From Tsuneonella suprasediminis (lineage in GTDB: Bacteria; Pseudomonadota; Alphaproteobacteria; Sphingomonadales; Sphingomonadaceae): 64,000 nt of DNA. The position numbers were made by a program, and so were the translations under genes. Location of the stretch: the NCBI RefSeq assembly GCF_003605755.1, contig NZ_RAHJ01000018.1, forward strand, positions 682,001 through 746,000, given 5' to 3'. The notes below the pieces were generated by a model. The model made no database searches. It worked only from the letters and a program-made list of their open reading frames with translations, and was not told where the DNA came from. How positions within the stretch are numbered: the first letter of the stretch is position 1; every line of letters begins with the position of its first letter. This document shows, one piece after another, positions 46,681 to 55,733 of this stretch.

Positions 46681-49611
46681 ATGGATATTTTGCTGCTTGC
46701 CCTGCTGGCCGGTGCGATTGCGTGGCTGTGGCGGCGTGTCGATACGCTGGAGCTGACGGTTGCCCGCCTCCAGGCCGAGCGTGACGCACGGGGGCGGGGG
46801 GCTGCGGCCGCTCCGCTGGCAGATGCGGCGGAAGATCGGCCGGATATGGCTGAGCCTGCTCAGCCCGCGCAACCGGCCAGGTCGGCCATACCGCGCGTCG
46901 TCCGTGATCCGATGTCTGCGCCCGCGCCCGCGTCTCCATTGGCGAAGACGGAGACGGATGATGCAACCGCGCCAGTCGATCAGGTGGCGGACAACCCGCT
47001 CCGCACGGCGCTCAGATGGCGGCCTTCGTTCGATTTCGAGGATTTGTTCGGGCGTCTGCTGCCGATCTGGGCGGGCGGAGTCACGCTGGCGGTGGCGGGG
47101 TTCTTCCTTGTGCGCTGGTCGATCGATGCCGGGTTGCTCACACCACCGGTGCGGGTGGTGCTGGCCGGTCTGTTCGGTCTGGCGCTGATCGCCGGAGCGG
47201 AGGTAGCCAATCGCTGGCGCGAACGGGTGGCCGATCCGCGTGTGGCGCAGGCGCTGGCCGGGGCCGGTCTGGCGACGCTTTATGCCGCGTTTTACCTCGC
47301 CGGATCGCAATACGGGCTGATCGGATCGACGCTGGCGTTCGTGGGGCTGGCGCTGGTGACGGCAGCGGCGATTGCGCTGTCGTACCGCTTTGGCTTGCCT
47401 TGCGCGGTGCTGGGGCTGGTCGGCGGATTCGCCGCGCCTGCGCTGGTCGGCGGGGAAGAGGCGAACCTGCCGCTGCTGACGCTGTACCTCGGACTGGTGA
47501 CCGCCGGGCTGACGCTGACCGGCAAGCGGCAGGACCGCGTGTGGCTGGGTATGGCATCGCTGGCGGGCGGGCTGGGCTGGGGCGCCTTGCTGCTGATGGG
47601 CGCGGTTCCGCAGGGTGGCGATCTGGTAGTGCTGGGGGCCTATCTCGTGCTGCTGGGCGCAATTCTGCCGACGCTGACCGGCGGGGGCGGGCGGCTGCAC
47701 TGGCTGGTGCGGGTGGGCGCGGCGGCGATTGCCGCGCTGCAACTGGCCGCGCTGGTCCATCAGGGTGGCTATGGCGTGTTGGAATGGGGGCTGTACCTGT
47801 TGCTGGGCGCGGCGCTGGCATGGTTCGGCTGGCGCAGCCCGGCGATGCGCGAAGGCAATGCCGTGGCGGCGGCAGTGGGCGTTGCTCTGCTGAGCATGTG
47901 GCCCGATCCGGCGGTGACCGGCTTTGCTGCGGTCGCTGTCGTGCTGGCAATCATATTCGCTGCGGTGCCGCTGGCGCAGATCTGGCGCGGGCATGGGCGC
48001 ACGATCGATTTCGCGCAGGCGAACGGTGTGGCGCTGGGCCTGGCGGCTGCATCGTATTGGCAGTTCGGCCATTTTCTGCGCGGGGAGAGCGAGCCGCTGC
48101 TGGCGCTGGCCAGCTTTGCCCTGGCGTTGATCCCGGCAATGGCGGTCTGGCTGGGGTGGAGTCCGGCCCCGCATACGCGCCGCATAGTGGGTGCGGGGGC
48201 ATCGGCCACGGCGCTGGCCGGGGTGGCGGGACTGATGGTGCTGCCCGCATGGGCGGCCCCGCTGGTCGCGCCCATGCTTGTCGGCGGGGTGCTTGCTTTG
48301 CGACGGCCGGAAAACGGCTGGCTGGCGATTGCGCGCGGCGCGGCGGTTATCGGCCTGTTGCTGGCTCTGTTCCTGCCGCAGACTTTCCCCGAAATGATTA
48401 AAGAGGCTGAGCGCGCCATCGGCATGAATGCAGAGGCGCGCTGGACAGGCGTGGTTCGCTGGCTGGCGGTGTCTGCGGCGTTTGCCGCGTTGGCATGGCG
48501 CGAAATGCCCGGTCGCTGGCGGCTGGTAAGTGAAGCGCTGGCGGCGTTGGCGGGCTATGTCGCGCTGGCGCAAGTGCTGCCAGCCGATGCGCTGGCGTGG
48601 AGCGTTGCGGTGGCTGCCGCTGTCCTCGCTTGGCGCTTGCCGAGGCCGGGCGCACTGGCGGCCTTGCTGGGCATTGCCGGGCTGTGGGCGATACCGGCGC
48701 TGATCCACTGGCTGGACGGCGGGGTGGAGGCGCTGGTCGGCATTCCGCTGCAATCGGGCGATCTGCCTGCGTTGAAGGCCGTGGCGCTGCATATCGTGCC
48801 GCTGGTCGCTGCGCTGTCAGCGGCAATGGCCACGGCGCTGCAAAGCGATGGGCCGCCGCGCCGTGCCGCGATGATTGCGCTGGGCGTGGCGGGCACTGTC
48901 GCGCTCCACACCGCCTATCGCCATGCCTTCGCCGCTGCCGTCGGGGGCGATTTCGTCGCTACCGGGATGATGCAACGCACAGTATGGGAAGCGGTTCTGC
49001 TGGGCGCTGCATGGCTGGCCGCGCGGGAGAGCTGGCAGCGCAGCGCGTTGTCGCTGGCACTGGCGGGGCTGGCACATTTCGGCTGGTTCACGCTGATCCT
49101 GCACAATCCGCTGTGGGCGGAACAGGCGGTGGGCGCATGGCCGGTGATCGATGCATTGCTGCCCGCCTATGCCATCGGCCTGCTGACGATCCTGTTCGTG
49201 CAGCGCCACTTGCCGCAGTACCCCGCATTTCTGCGCTGGGCCGCCGATGCCGCGGCAATGGCGGTGATCGCGCTCTATGCCCTCAGCGAGCTGCGCCACC
49301 TGTTCGCAGGATCGCTGCCGGTGGCGGGCACGATGGGGCAGAGCGAAGACCTGCTGCGTTCGCTGCTCGGCATCGTTCTTGCGGTCGGGTTCCTGTGGTG
49401 GGGTTCCCGCTCGCAGCAGCGTAGCTGGCGGATCGGTTCGCTGGTGCTGATGGTGCTGGCTGTGGCCAAAGTATTCCTGGTCGATACCGCCGGGCTGGGC
49501 GGGCTGGCGCGCATCGCATCGTTCATGGCGCTGGGCTTCAGCCTTATCGGCATTGGCTGGTTCTATTCCCGCCAGTTGCGGGGCAGCGGGCAGACGGACG
49601 AGCGCGCGTAA
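46681..49611 (+). CDS. DUF2339-family polytopic membrane protein
   Basis: Very large inner-membrane protein of 976 aa. After a short N-terminal helix (DILLLALLAGAIAWLWRRVD), a coiled region and an Ala/Pro-rich linker to about residue 95, it has PSFDFEDLFGRLLPIWAGGV and a long series of more than 20 hydrophobic segments, as in DUF2339. ATG 46681 is used; TTG codons at 46669 and 46672 are closer to the GGAG. Function unknown; the protein is extremely rich in Ala, Leu and Gly. The next gene, an atypical response regulator, begins 64 bases later. Confidence 0.8.
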   Translation: MDILLLALLAGAIAWLWRRVDTLELTVARLQAERDARGRGAAAAPLADAAEDRPDMAEPAQPAQPARSAIPRVVRDPMSAPAPASPLAKTETDDATAPVDQVADNPLRTALRWRPSFDFEDLFGRLLPIWAGGVTLAVAGFFLVRWSIDAGLLTPPVRVVLAGLFGLALIAGAEVANRWRERVADPRVAQALAGAGLATLYAAFYLAGSQYGLIGSTLAFVGLALVTAAAIALSYRFGLPCAVLGLVGGFAAPALVGGEEANLPLLTLYLGLVTAGLTLTGKRQDRVWLGMASLAGGLGWGALLLMGAVPQGGDLVVLGAYLVLLGAILPTLTGGGGRLHWLVRVGAAAIAALQLAALVHQGGYGVLEWGLYLLLGAALAWFGWRSPAMREGNAVAAAVGVALLSMWPDPAVTGFAAVAVVLAIIFAAVPLAQIWRGHGRTIDFAQANGVALGLAAASYWQFGHFLRGESEPLLALASFALALIPAMAVWLGWSPAPHTRRIVGAGASATALAGVAGLMVLPAWAAPLVAPMLVGGVLALRRPENGWLAIARGAAVIGLLLALFLPQTFPEMIKEAERAIGMNAEARWTGVVRWLAVSAAFAALAWREMPGRWRLVSEALAALAGYVALAQVLPADALAWSVAVAAAVLAWRLPRPGALAALLGIAGLWAIPALIHWLDGGVEALVGIPLQSGDLPALKAVALHIVPLVAALSAAMATALQSDGPPRRAAMIALGVAGTVALHTAYRHAFAAAVGGDFVATGMMQRTVWEAVLLGAAWLAARESWQRSALSLALAGLAHFGWFTLILHNPLWAEQAVGAWPVIDALLPAYAIGLLTILFVQRHLPQYPAFLRWAADAAAMAVIALYALSELRHLFAGSLPVAGTMGQSEDLLRSLLGIVLAVGFLWWGSRSQQRSWRIGSLVLMVLAVAKVFLVDTAGLGGLARIASFMALGFSLIGIGWFYSRQLRGSGQTDERA

Positions 49612-49675
49612 CAATAGTCACGAATGCGTCACATCGGCGCGGCAATCGGTGTGGGACCAAGGGGACTCACACGAC

Positions 49676-50350
49676 ATGGATGTGGTCAATATTTTCGTGA
49701 CCGGAAGCGCTGTCGAAAGCATGGACGATTTCGTCCACGACGGCACGCGATACACGTTCGACCGGCTCGAACCCGATGGGCCGAAACGGCTGGTCGAAGG
49801 GCCGGTGCGGGCTTTCGTCGATTGGGTGATGGACGATCTGGCGGGTCTCGAAATGTGTCGCCGCCTGCGCGCCGATGCCCGCATGGCCGAAGCCCATGTG
49901 ACGATGGTGCTGGAAGAAGACGATCCGGAGGATCGCCGCCGTGCGCTGCGCGCCGGGGCAGACGATTATATCGTCGGCCCGGTGGACCGCACCGCGATAT
50001 TGGATCGGGTGCTGGCGGTGCAAACCCACCGGCAGATGCGCCACGCGGCCCAGCGGTTCGAAATCGGCGATCTCACGATCGATATGACCGCGCTGCAGGC
50101 CCGCTGGCTGGGCGAACCGATCGTTTTGCGGCCCAACGAATTCCGCCTGCTGCGGTTCTTCGCGGAAAATGCCAACCGGGTGATGGGGCGGGAAGAGATT
50201 ATCGCAGGGTTGGGCAAGCAGGAACCGGCGATCGATGCACGCACGGTGGATGTATGGATCGGCCGCCTGCGCCGGTCGTTAAAGGCCGCCGGGGCGGGCA
50301 ATCCGCTGCGTACCGTGCGGTCGCTAGGTTACGTGTTCGACGCGCCATAG
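49676..50350 (+). CDS. OmpR/PhoB-type regulator with degenerate receiver
   Basis: Transcription regulator of 224 aa. The C-terminal winged helix is complete: RPNEFRLLRFFAENANRVM, then ARTVDVWIGRLRRSLKAAG and the wing RTVRSLGYVFDAP. The N-terminal receiver keeps one aspartate (AFVDWVMDDLAGLEMCRRL) but lost the acidic pair (IFVTGSA), the Thr/Ser (MVLEEDD) and the lysine (ADDYIVGPVD instead of VKP). ATG 49676 follows AAGGGGA. Regulation by phosphorylation is therefore unlikely. No cognate kinase is adjacent. Confidence 0.88.
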   Translation: MDVVNIFVTGSAVESMDDFVHDGTRYTFDRLEPDGPKRLVEGPVRAFVDWVMDDLAGLEMCRRLRADARMAEAHVTMVLEEDDPEDRRRALRAGADDYIVGPVDRTAILDRVLAVQTHRQMRHAAQRFEIGDLTIDMTALQARWLGEPIVLRPNEFRLLRFFAENANRVMGREEIIAGLGKQEPAIDARTVDVWIGRLRRSLKAAGAGNPLRTVRSLGYVFDAP

Positions 50351-50412
50351 AGGGTGAGGTTCGCCTGATTATTCGGCGCCTCGGATCTGACCCGGGGCGC
50401 CATCCACTCTTT

Positions 50413-50532
50413 CGTCATTGTGGACGCAGCGAAGCAGTCCAAGGTGGGGCGACGGTGCCCATTGCAGCGGTTGTGGAGGAGACGAGGTTCGGTTCATGGA
50501 TTGCCGCGTCGCTTACGCTCCTCGCAATGACG
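50413..50532. repeat. MITE-like palindromic element
   Basis: About 120 bases flanked by imperfect terminal inverted repeats: CGTCATTGTGGACGCAGC on the left (from 50413) and an inverse partner ending GCTCCTCGCAATGACG on the right (to 50532). The right-hand part recurs at 50641-50730. No reading frame inside. Confidence 0.55.
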
Positions 50533-50640
50533 AAGGGCGGGCGTGCGCGATAGTATTGGCCAACCATCGACAGTGCTACCTTACCCCTGAACCAAACCCA
50601 CTTCGTGCCTTCGCGCCTTCGTGTGACAAACTTCCACCCG

Positions 50641-50730
50641 ACGTTCCCGCCTATCGCGGCGGTTGTGATGGAGGCGAGGTAAGGTCCATGGATTGCCACG
50701 TCGCCTGCGGCTCCTCGCAATGACGAGGGG
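50641..50730 (+). repeat. Second copy of the 85-base repeat
   Basis: Aligns with 50452-50536 over its whole length: GCGGTTGTG, GAGGCGAGGT, CATGGATTGCCACGTCGCC and CTCCTCGCAATGACGAGGGG, each with a few substitutions. Confidence 0.65.
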
Positions 50731-50880
50731 GGAGTGGTGGGGCATGGTAGCTCGCCAATCGGCCGCTTCCATTGTGTCGTCGCCCCGAACCTGATCCGGG
50801 GTCTGGCTCTCTAGCGGATCGGAGCCTTCGGAAGCGGGCTCTTCTCCAGAAGTTACCCATGCCATCGCTGGTGCCCATCC

Positions 50881-50909
50881 AAAAAAACAGGCCGCCCCGA
50901 AAGGCGGCC
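50881..50909 (-). terminator. Strong intrinsic terminator of the large TonB receptor gene
   Basis: GGCCGCC (50890-50896) pairs with GGCGGCC (50903-50909), and on the minus strand the stem is followed by CTGTTTTTTT. It lies 34 bases after the receptor's stop. Confidence 0.92.
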
Positions 50910-50942
50910 CGAAGTTTGGGAGGTTCCGAAATATGGCCGGTG

Positions 50943-53678
50943 TTACAGATCGATCCCCAGCGTGAAGGCCAGTGTCGTGCCCACGTCGTAGGTGTTGATG
51001 TCGATCCGGTTGTCACCGGCCTCCTGAAATTCCTGATGTCCTTGCCCGAAGATATTGCGGGCTTCGAACTTGGCTTCCATCCCGGCACCGAACAACGTGA
51101 ACCCTTCACGCCATACGAAATCGAGGTTGATGCCGGGCCGTTCGATCACGTCGGGCTGCGGCGGTGAGCCGTTGAGCCCGCGGCTGACCACACGGTCGCT
51201 GGCATAGGAGAGCAGGAAGGTCTGCTGCGAAAGCCGGTCGGTGTCTTCCAGCCCAAGCTGCAGGTTGACGATATGATCCGACTGGCCGGTCAGTGGCGCA
51301 CCATCGCGGAAATAGTCGCTCGCGATAGTCGATGCCGCGCCATAAACGGCCACGGTATCATCAGCCCCGACTTTCAGTTTCGACTTGGTGTAGGTGTAGT
51401 TGAGGATTGTCACGACCCGGCGACCGTCGAAGAAATCCCCGCCGACGCTTTGCAACGGCCAGTATTTCGCCACTTCCAGCTCACCGCCATAGAGATCGGC
51501 TTTGGGCGCGTTGGCATAGCTGGTCAGCAGATCGACACCGGTCACGAACGCTTCGATCGGTTTGTCGATGTGTTTGTAGAATCCGGCCAGCGACACGCGC
51601 TGTTCGGGCGCGAAGTACCATTCGAAACGCGCTTCGGCGTTGAACAGTTCGCTATCCACCAGCAACGGGTTGCCGCGATAAGGGCGGTTCGATTCCGGGT
51701 CGTAATACGGTTGCGCGATCAGTTCGCGGAACTGGGGGCGGGCAATCGTTTTCGACGCGTTGAGGCGAATCTGCATCGAATTCTGCAGATCGAACGTCAA
51801 CGTGGCGGCGGGCAGCCAGTAACTGCGTTGCAGCGTTGCTTCCGGGACGGAGGGCGGCACTGACACGAACACCGGGATCGGTTTGGTGAACTGCGAACCG
51901 TCTTCGTAGCGTACACCGGCATCGATCGCGATGTTGTCGGTCACTTGCCAGTTGCCCTTGAGATACCCAGCCTTGGTGGTCAGGCCCGCGCCGAACTTGG
52001 GCGTACCCGGATCGGTTTCGATCAGTGTGATGCCCAGCGCATCGACCACGCCAGGCGCCAGCAGCAGATCGGGCCGCAACATGCCGATAGCCGTCACGGT
52101 GTACGGGCTGCCCAGCCACTCGTTCGGGGCCAGAAACAGGAAATCGCGCCGCGAACTGGTGCGTTTGGTATCCGAATAGGCCAGACCGCCGGTCAGCGAG
52201 AGCGACGGGGTCGCACGATAGCTGAGATCGATCCCGGCGGCATAGAGATCTTCGTTCAGGTCGGAGAACGTGATCCCGCCATCGCCGCCGTTGCCGTTGT
52301 TCAGACGGTTCACGAAATACTGACCGAACGGGTCCGCATCCGAATTGGTGCGGACATATTCGAACGTCAGTTCGCCCGGTGCTTTACGCTTGCTGTTGGC
52401 ATAGGACATGCGTGCATCGAGGTGTAGTGCGGGCGTCAGTTCCAGCTCCGCCACCGCTTGCGTGTCGAACAACTGGCGTTCGTAAAACGCAGTGCGCTGA
52501 TCGATGAAGTCGGTATCGCCGTTTTGCGCTGGCCGCTGCCCGAATGCCAGCGACGCTTTCTTCAGCGTGTCGTGGATATACAGCGTGGTCCAGCGCAATT
52601 TGTTGCCGTTGCCTTCCAGACCGAAGCCGAGCAGGCCGTTGACAGTGGTGCGCTGATCGGTGCTGACCTGGCGGAAATCCTTTTCCAGCGAGCTGAGGTC
52701 GGCGCTTTGCGACAATTGCTGGCGGATTTCGCGGGTGAGATACTTGTTCGAATACCCCGCCGCTGCGATCACCCCGAAATCGAGATCGCCCAGCGGGAAT
52801 GTCTTGCCCGCTGAAATGCTGGCCGACACGTTAACCGGCGTGTGATCATACTGCTGGATCACAGCGTTGCGCCAGCCCACCAGTTCGCGGGCGATGGCGG
52901 TCGAATTGACGTTGTCCGTGCCGATCAGCAGGCCTTTATCGAAATAGTCCTGCAGCGCCGGGGGCGGATTGCGCGAACCGTCGTCATACCCCAGCCAGTC
53001 GGACTTGCTGCCGTAATAGGTGTAGCCCAGATTGCCGGTGGTGAAGGTATCGCCCGAAATCCCGGCGGAAATCTTCAGGAACGGCTGGTTCGGGGTGGCT
53101 TTGGTGGTCAGATTGATGACCCCGCCACCGAATTCGCCCGGATAGTTCACCGAATAGCTTTTCTGCACCAGCGACGATGCGATCACGCCGGTCGGGAACA
53201 GATCGAGCGGCACCACGCGCTTGAGCGGTTCGGGGCTGGGCAAGGGCAGGCCGTTGAGCAGAGCGAGCGAATAACGATCGCCTAGCCCGCGGACATAGAC
53301 GAACCCGCTGCCCACCAGACTGAGGCCGGGGACGTGTGCCAGCGCGCCAGCGATGTTGCCTTCACCTGTGCGGGCGATTTCAGCGCTCGACAGAACGGAG
53401 ACGACCTGATTCGAACTGCGTTCGATATTCTGGAATCGTCGCCCGGTGACGACGATTTCGCTGCCGCCGGGGATCGAAACTTCCAGATCGTCCTGCGGCG
53501 GGGCGCTGTCGGCGCTGGTCGCACCGGGATCGGCAGGCGTATCGCTTGCCGTTGTGTCGCCCGGCTGAGATACACTGGGGTCGGTTTGTTCGGGCGCGGT
53601 CTGCGCGTGGGCAAGGCCCGGTGCAGTCAGCGCGCTGGTGAGCAGGAGCGCTCCGGCCAGCCGCAGGGTGGTGGACAT
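50943..53678 (-). CDS. Large TonB-dependent outer-membrane receptor
   Basis: TonB-dependent importer of 911 aa. The signal peptide ends at AHAQTAP, then a Ser/Pro/Asp-rich linker, TonB box GGSEIVVTGRRF, and plug segments (ALAHVPGLSLVG, FVYVRGLGDRYSLALLNGLP, PGEFGGGVINLTTKA). The barrel carries NPLLVDSELFNAEARFEWY and ends in LGIDL. It lacks the haem-receptor features of the first receptor. ATG 53678 follows AGGGGGAACC. Upstream on the same strand is a beta-helix lipoprotein; only 29 bases separate its terminator from this start. Confidence 0.92.
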   Translation of the reverse strand: MSTTLRLAGALLLTSALTAPGLAHAQTAPEQTDPSVSQPGDTTASDTPADPGATSADSAPPQDDLEVSIPGGSEIVVTGRRFQNIERSSNQVVSVLSSAEIARTGEGNIAGALAHVPGLSLVGSGFVYVRGLGDRYSLALLNGLPLPSPEPLKRVVPLDLFPTGVIASSLVQKSYSVNYPGEFGGGVINLTTKATPNQPFLKISAGISGDTFTTGNLGYTYYGSKSDWLGYDDGSRNPPPALQDYFDKGLLIGTDNVNSTAIARELVGWRNAVIQQYDHTPVNVSASISAGKTFPLGDLDFGVIAAAGYSNKYLTREIRQQLSQSADLSSLEKDFRQVSTDQRTTVNGLLGFGLEGNGNKLRWTTLYIHDTLKKASLAFGQRPAQNGDTDFIDQRTAFYERQLFDTQAVAELELTPALHLDARMSYANSKRKAPGELTFEYVRTNSDADPFGQYFVNRLNNGNGGDGGITFSDLNEDLYAAGIDLSYRATPSLSLTGGLAYSDTKRTSSRRDFLFLAPNEWLGSPYTVTAIGMLRPDLLLAPGVVDALGITLIETDPGTPKFGAGLTTKAGYLKGNWQVTDNIAIDAGVRYEDGSQFTKPIPVFVSVPPSVPEATLQRSYWLPAATLTFDLQNSMQIRLNASKTIARPQFRELIAQPYYDPESNRPYRGNPLLVDSELFNAEARFEWYFAPEQRVSLAGFYKHIDKPIEAFVTGVDLLTSYANAPKADLYGGELEVAKYWPLQSVGGDFFDGRRVVTILNYTYTKSKLKVGADDTVAVYGAASTIASDYFRDGAPLTGQSDHIVNLQLGLEDTDRLSQQTFLLSYASDRVVSRGLNGSPPQPDVIERPGINLDFVWREGFTLFGAGMEAKFEARNIFGQGHQEFQEAGDNRIDINTYDVGTTLAFTLGIDL

Positions 53679-53707
53679 CTGGTTCCCCCTAATATTCGCG
53701 ATCATCG

Positions 53708-53740
53708 AAAAAGGGGGCAGCCGTTGCGGCGGCCGCCCCC
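53708..53740 (-). terminator. Internal terminator between lipoprotein and receptor genes
   Basis: On the minus strand GGGGGCGGCC pairs with GGCTGCCCCC and is followed by TTTTTC (53713-53722 with 53731-53740, A-run 53708-53712). It is an almost perfect 10-bp stem, 21 bases after the lipoprotein stop. Confidence 0.85.
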
Positions 53741-53761
53741 CTGTGCTCGGGTTGCAGCCGA

Positions 53762-55387
53762 TCAGGTGGTCGGCAGCGAGGTGCAGGCCGAACCGCTGCC
53801 GAAATCGGCGTAGGAGCTGTCGCAGGTCCAGCCCTTGTACCAAGCGGTGTTGCCCGACCATGCGGCACCGATGTGATACGGCGAAGGCGCCGCTGCGAAG
53901 AAGCTCGACAGCGTGCTGGGGTCGGCGGTGACAATCGCATCTTCGTTCGCCCCGTTGACGAAAGTCATCGTCAGGGTGTTAGTGAAGGTGTCGCTGTTGT
54001 TGTTCGAACCGGCACCGAATGCGGTCTTCACCTGATCGGCGGTGAACGGAGCAGAGCCGCTGCCATCGCCGATGTACTTGGTGCTGTTGCACTGAAGCAC
54101 GACCGAACGCGCCGTCAGCGTCGCACGGTTGGCGCTGTCGGTGTTCGACGTCATGCGGATGCATTCGTTCTGCGGAGTGATGATCGCGCCGTTGTACAGC
54201 GTGATATCGGCGTTGCCGCGGAACAGCGTGGCCGCCTTGTCGGCGCCTTCGTTGCTGGCACTGGTCGAAAGCTGCAGGCCAAGGAAGTTGACCACTTTCA
54301 GATTGGTGCGCGGGGTTTCGGTTTCCTTGCCGTTGGAATCGATTTCCATCAGCGCGTCGCCCTGGCCCGGACGCTGGATCAGCAGCACGTTCTGCAGATT
54401 GGCGCGTGCGCCGGTGTCGACATCGAGGCTGTCGTCATCCGCACCGGTGGCGACGTAGCCCTTGATGTTCACGACGCCGCCGAACAGCTCCATCCCATCG
54501 TCCGAGCTGTTGTGCGACTGGAAGTGTTCGATCACTGTGCCAGAGCCGATACCTTCGGGCGTCAGCGCCTGCAGTTCCTTGTTCGAGCTGAGGACGAAGC
54601 CGGAATAGCGGATTTGGAAGTACTTCATCGTACCCGCGTTGTAACTGTCGTCGTTGCCGCCGAACCGGGCGAGGTTCACCGCGCCTTCGGTGTCGCGTTC
54701 ACACGTGCCGGCAGCGGTCGTGCCGACATCGCAATCGCTGATCCGGCCACGGCCGAGCAGCACGACGCCGCCCCACTGGCCGATGGAAGAATCGGTGTTG
54801 ATCCCGGCCACGTTATCCTGGCTGGTGAAGATGATCGGCGCGCTGGCGGTGCCGACGGCGTTGATCTTGTTGCCGCGGTTCACGGCGATCCACGACTGGC
54901 CGGTGCGGGCATAAAGGATCACACCCGGATCGATCGACAGTGTCACGTTGGTGTCGGCTTCCAGCGGAGTGGAACAGCCGACAGTGGTGGAGGTGTAAGG
55001 CGCGCCAGCAGTCGGCGCTTTGAAGCCGCCGTCGCAGCCCACGTCGACACGGCCGTTCATCGCGTAAAGCAGGCCGTTCACCTTCGGCAGCGTGACGCTC
55101 TTCTTGATCAGGCTGGGCAGTTCGCAGATGCGGTATTCACCGGTCGGGCCGGTGATCGTGCCCTGATCCTTCAGTTCGACGCTGCCGTCGTTAGTCAGCG
55201 TGGGGCAGGCACCGGCCGGTTTGACGGTGGCTGTCGGTGTCGGCGACGGAGCGGGTGTCGGTGCCGGGTTTGTGATATCGACGTTAACGTCGCCCGATGT
55301 GCCGGGCGAAGCGACGCCATCGGGGCCGCAGCCGGAAAGAGCGGCAAGGCCACAGCCGAGCAGAAGTGTGCGCTGGAAGTTGGTCAC
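53762..55387 (-). CDS. Surface lipoprotein with parallel beta-helix character
   Basis: Exported protein of 541 aa. It starts at GTG 55387 with GAGGGGAC upstream; the signal is TNFQRTLLLGCGLAALSGC with a lipobox cysteine. After a Pro/Thr linker (NPAPTPAPSPTPTATVKP) come repeated right-handed beta-helix-like strands (SIDPGVILYARTGQSWIAVN, GSGTVIEHFQSHNSSDDGME, NIKGYVATGADDDSLDVD). Several paired cysteines suggest disulfides. It is encoded upstream of the large TonB receptor. The likely role is substrate capture, by analogy with receptor-associated lipoproteins. The ligand is unknown. Confidence 0.8.
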   Translation of the reverse strand: MTNFQRTLLLGCGLAALSGCGPDGVASPGTSGDVNVDITNPAPTPAPSPTPTATVKPAGACPTLTNDGSVELKDQGTITGPTGEYRICELPSLIKKSVTLPKVNGLLYAMNGRVDVGCDGGFKAPTAGAPYTSTTVGCSTPLEADTNVTLSIDPGVILYARTGQSWIAVNRGNKINAVGTASAPIIFTSQDNVAGINTDSSIGQWGGVVLLGRGRISDCDVGTTAAGTCERDTEGAVNLARFGGNDDSYNAGTMKYFQIRYSGFVLSSNKELQALTPEGIGSGTVIEHFQSHNSSDDGMELFGGVVNIKGYVATGADDDSLDVDTGARANLQNVLLIQRPGQGDALMEIDSNGKETETPRTNLKVVNFLGLQLSTSASNEGADKAATLFRGNADITLYNGAIITPQNECIRMTSNTDSANRATLTARSVVLQCNSTKYIGDGSGSAPFTADQVKTAFGAGSNNNSDTFTNTLTMTFVNGANEDAIVTADPSTLSSFFAAAPSPYHIGAAWSGNTAWYKGWTCDSSYADFGSGSACTSLPTT

Positions 55388-55733
55388 GGTAAACGGTCCC
55401 CTCAAAAACCGGAAAATCACAGAATCGATTGGTGCGATCGATTGTCGCGACTCGCGAGCTACGAGGGCTGGGTGACAGTTTGTTTGCAATTATGACCGAT
55501 TGAAATAATTGCGTAAAAAACCGCTATAAATGACAAATATGACAATTGAGCAGGGGGCGTTGACGGCTCTTTCCGGAATGCTCGCGATGGAGCGAATGGC
55601 GCGGCCAGCGGGCCTTTTTCAGCACTGCCGAACGTCTAATATTGCAATTCAATGACATTGTTTCATTTATGTTGCAGTTCGGGGCTTGCAGGCGCAACTT
55701 CCTCTCACAAAGCGAATTAGTGGGAGAAGGAAA
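55388..55733. other. Divergent promoter region of the receptor operon and the TPR gene
   Basis: 346 bases between the lipoprotein start and the TPR-type gene. It is AT-rich in two places (55490-55545 and 55635-55675). TGTCAT-like half-sites occur on the minus strand, TTGTCATATTTGTCAT (55530-55548 region) and AACTGTCAC, but with spacing unlike a PHO box. GGCCAGCGGGCC near 55601 is a short hairpin. No gene was found. Confidence 0.5.

Larger units (their letters stand above)
50351..50880. other. Non-coding region with repeat elements
   Basis: 530 bases without a convincing gene between the regulator and the large TonB receptor. Two direct repeats of about 85 bases, 50452-50536 and 50641-50730, end in the same arm (GGATTGCC to GCAATGACG). 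A reverse copy of the arm lies at 50413-50440. GCCCCG-AACCTGATC-CGGGG near 50783 is a separate short hairpin; GACCCGGGGCG near 50388 resembles its half. Confidence 0.6.

Noticed and set aside
46582-48792. Long minus-strand open frame opposite the DUF2339 gene
   Set aside because: Gln/Arg-rich shadow translation typical of GC-rich antisense.
50351-50880. Several 90- to 150-codon open frames in the repeat region
   Set aside because: They consist of the repeats, have no ribosome sites and show no conserved protein features.
53873-55495. Long plus-strand open frame opposite the beta-helix lipoprotein
   Set aside because: Antisense shadow; the minus strand has signal peptide, lipobox and ribosome site.
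55530-55548. Possible PHO box upstream of the beta-helix lipoprotein
   Set aside because: The two TGTCAT units are 9 bases apart rather than 11, so it does not fit PhoB spacing.
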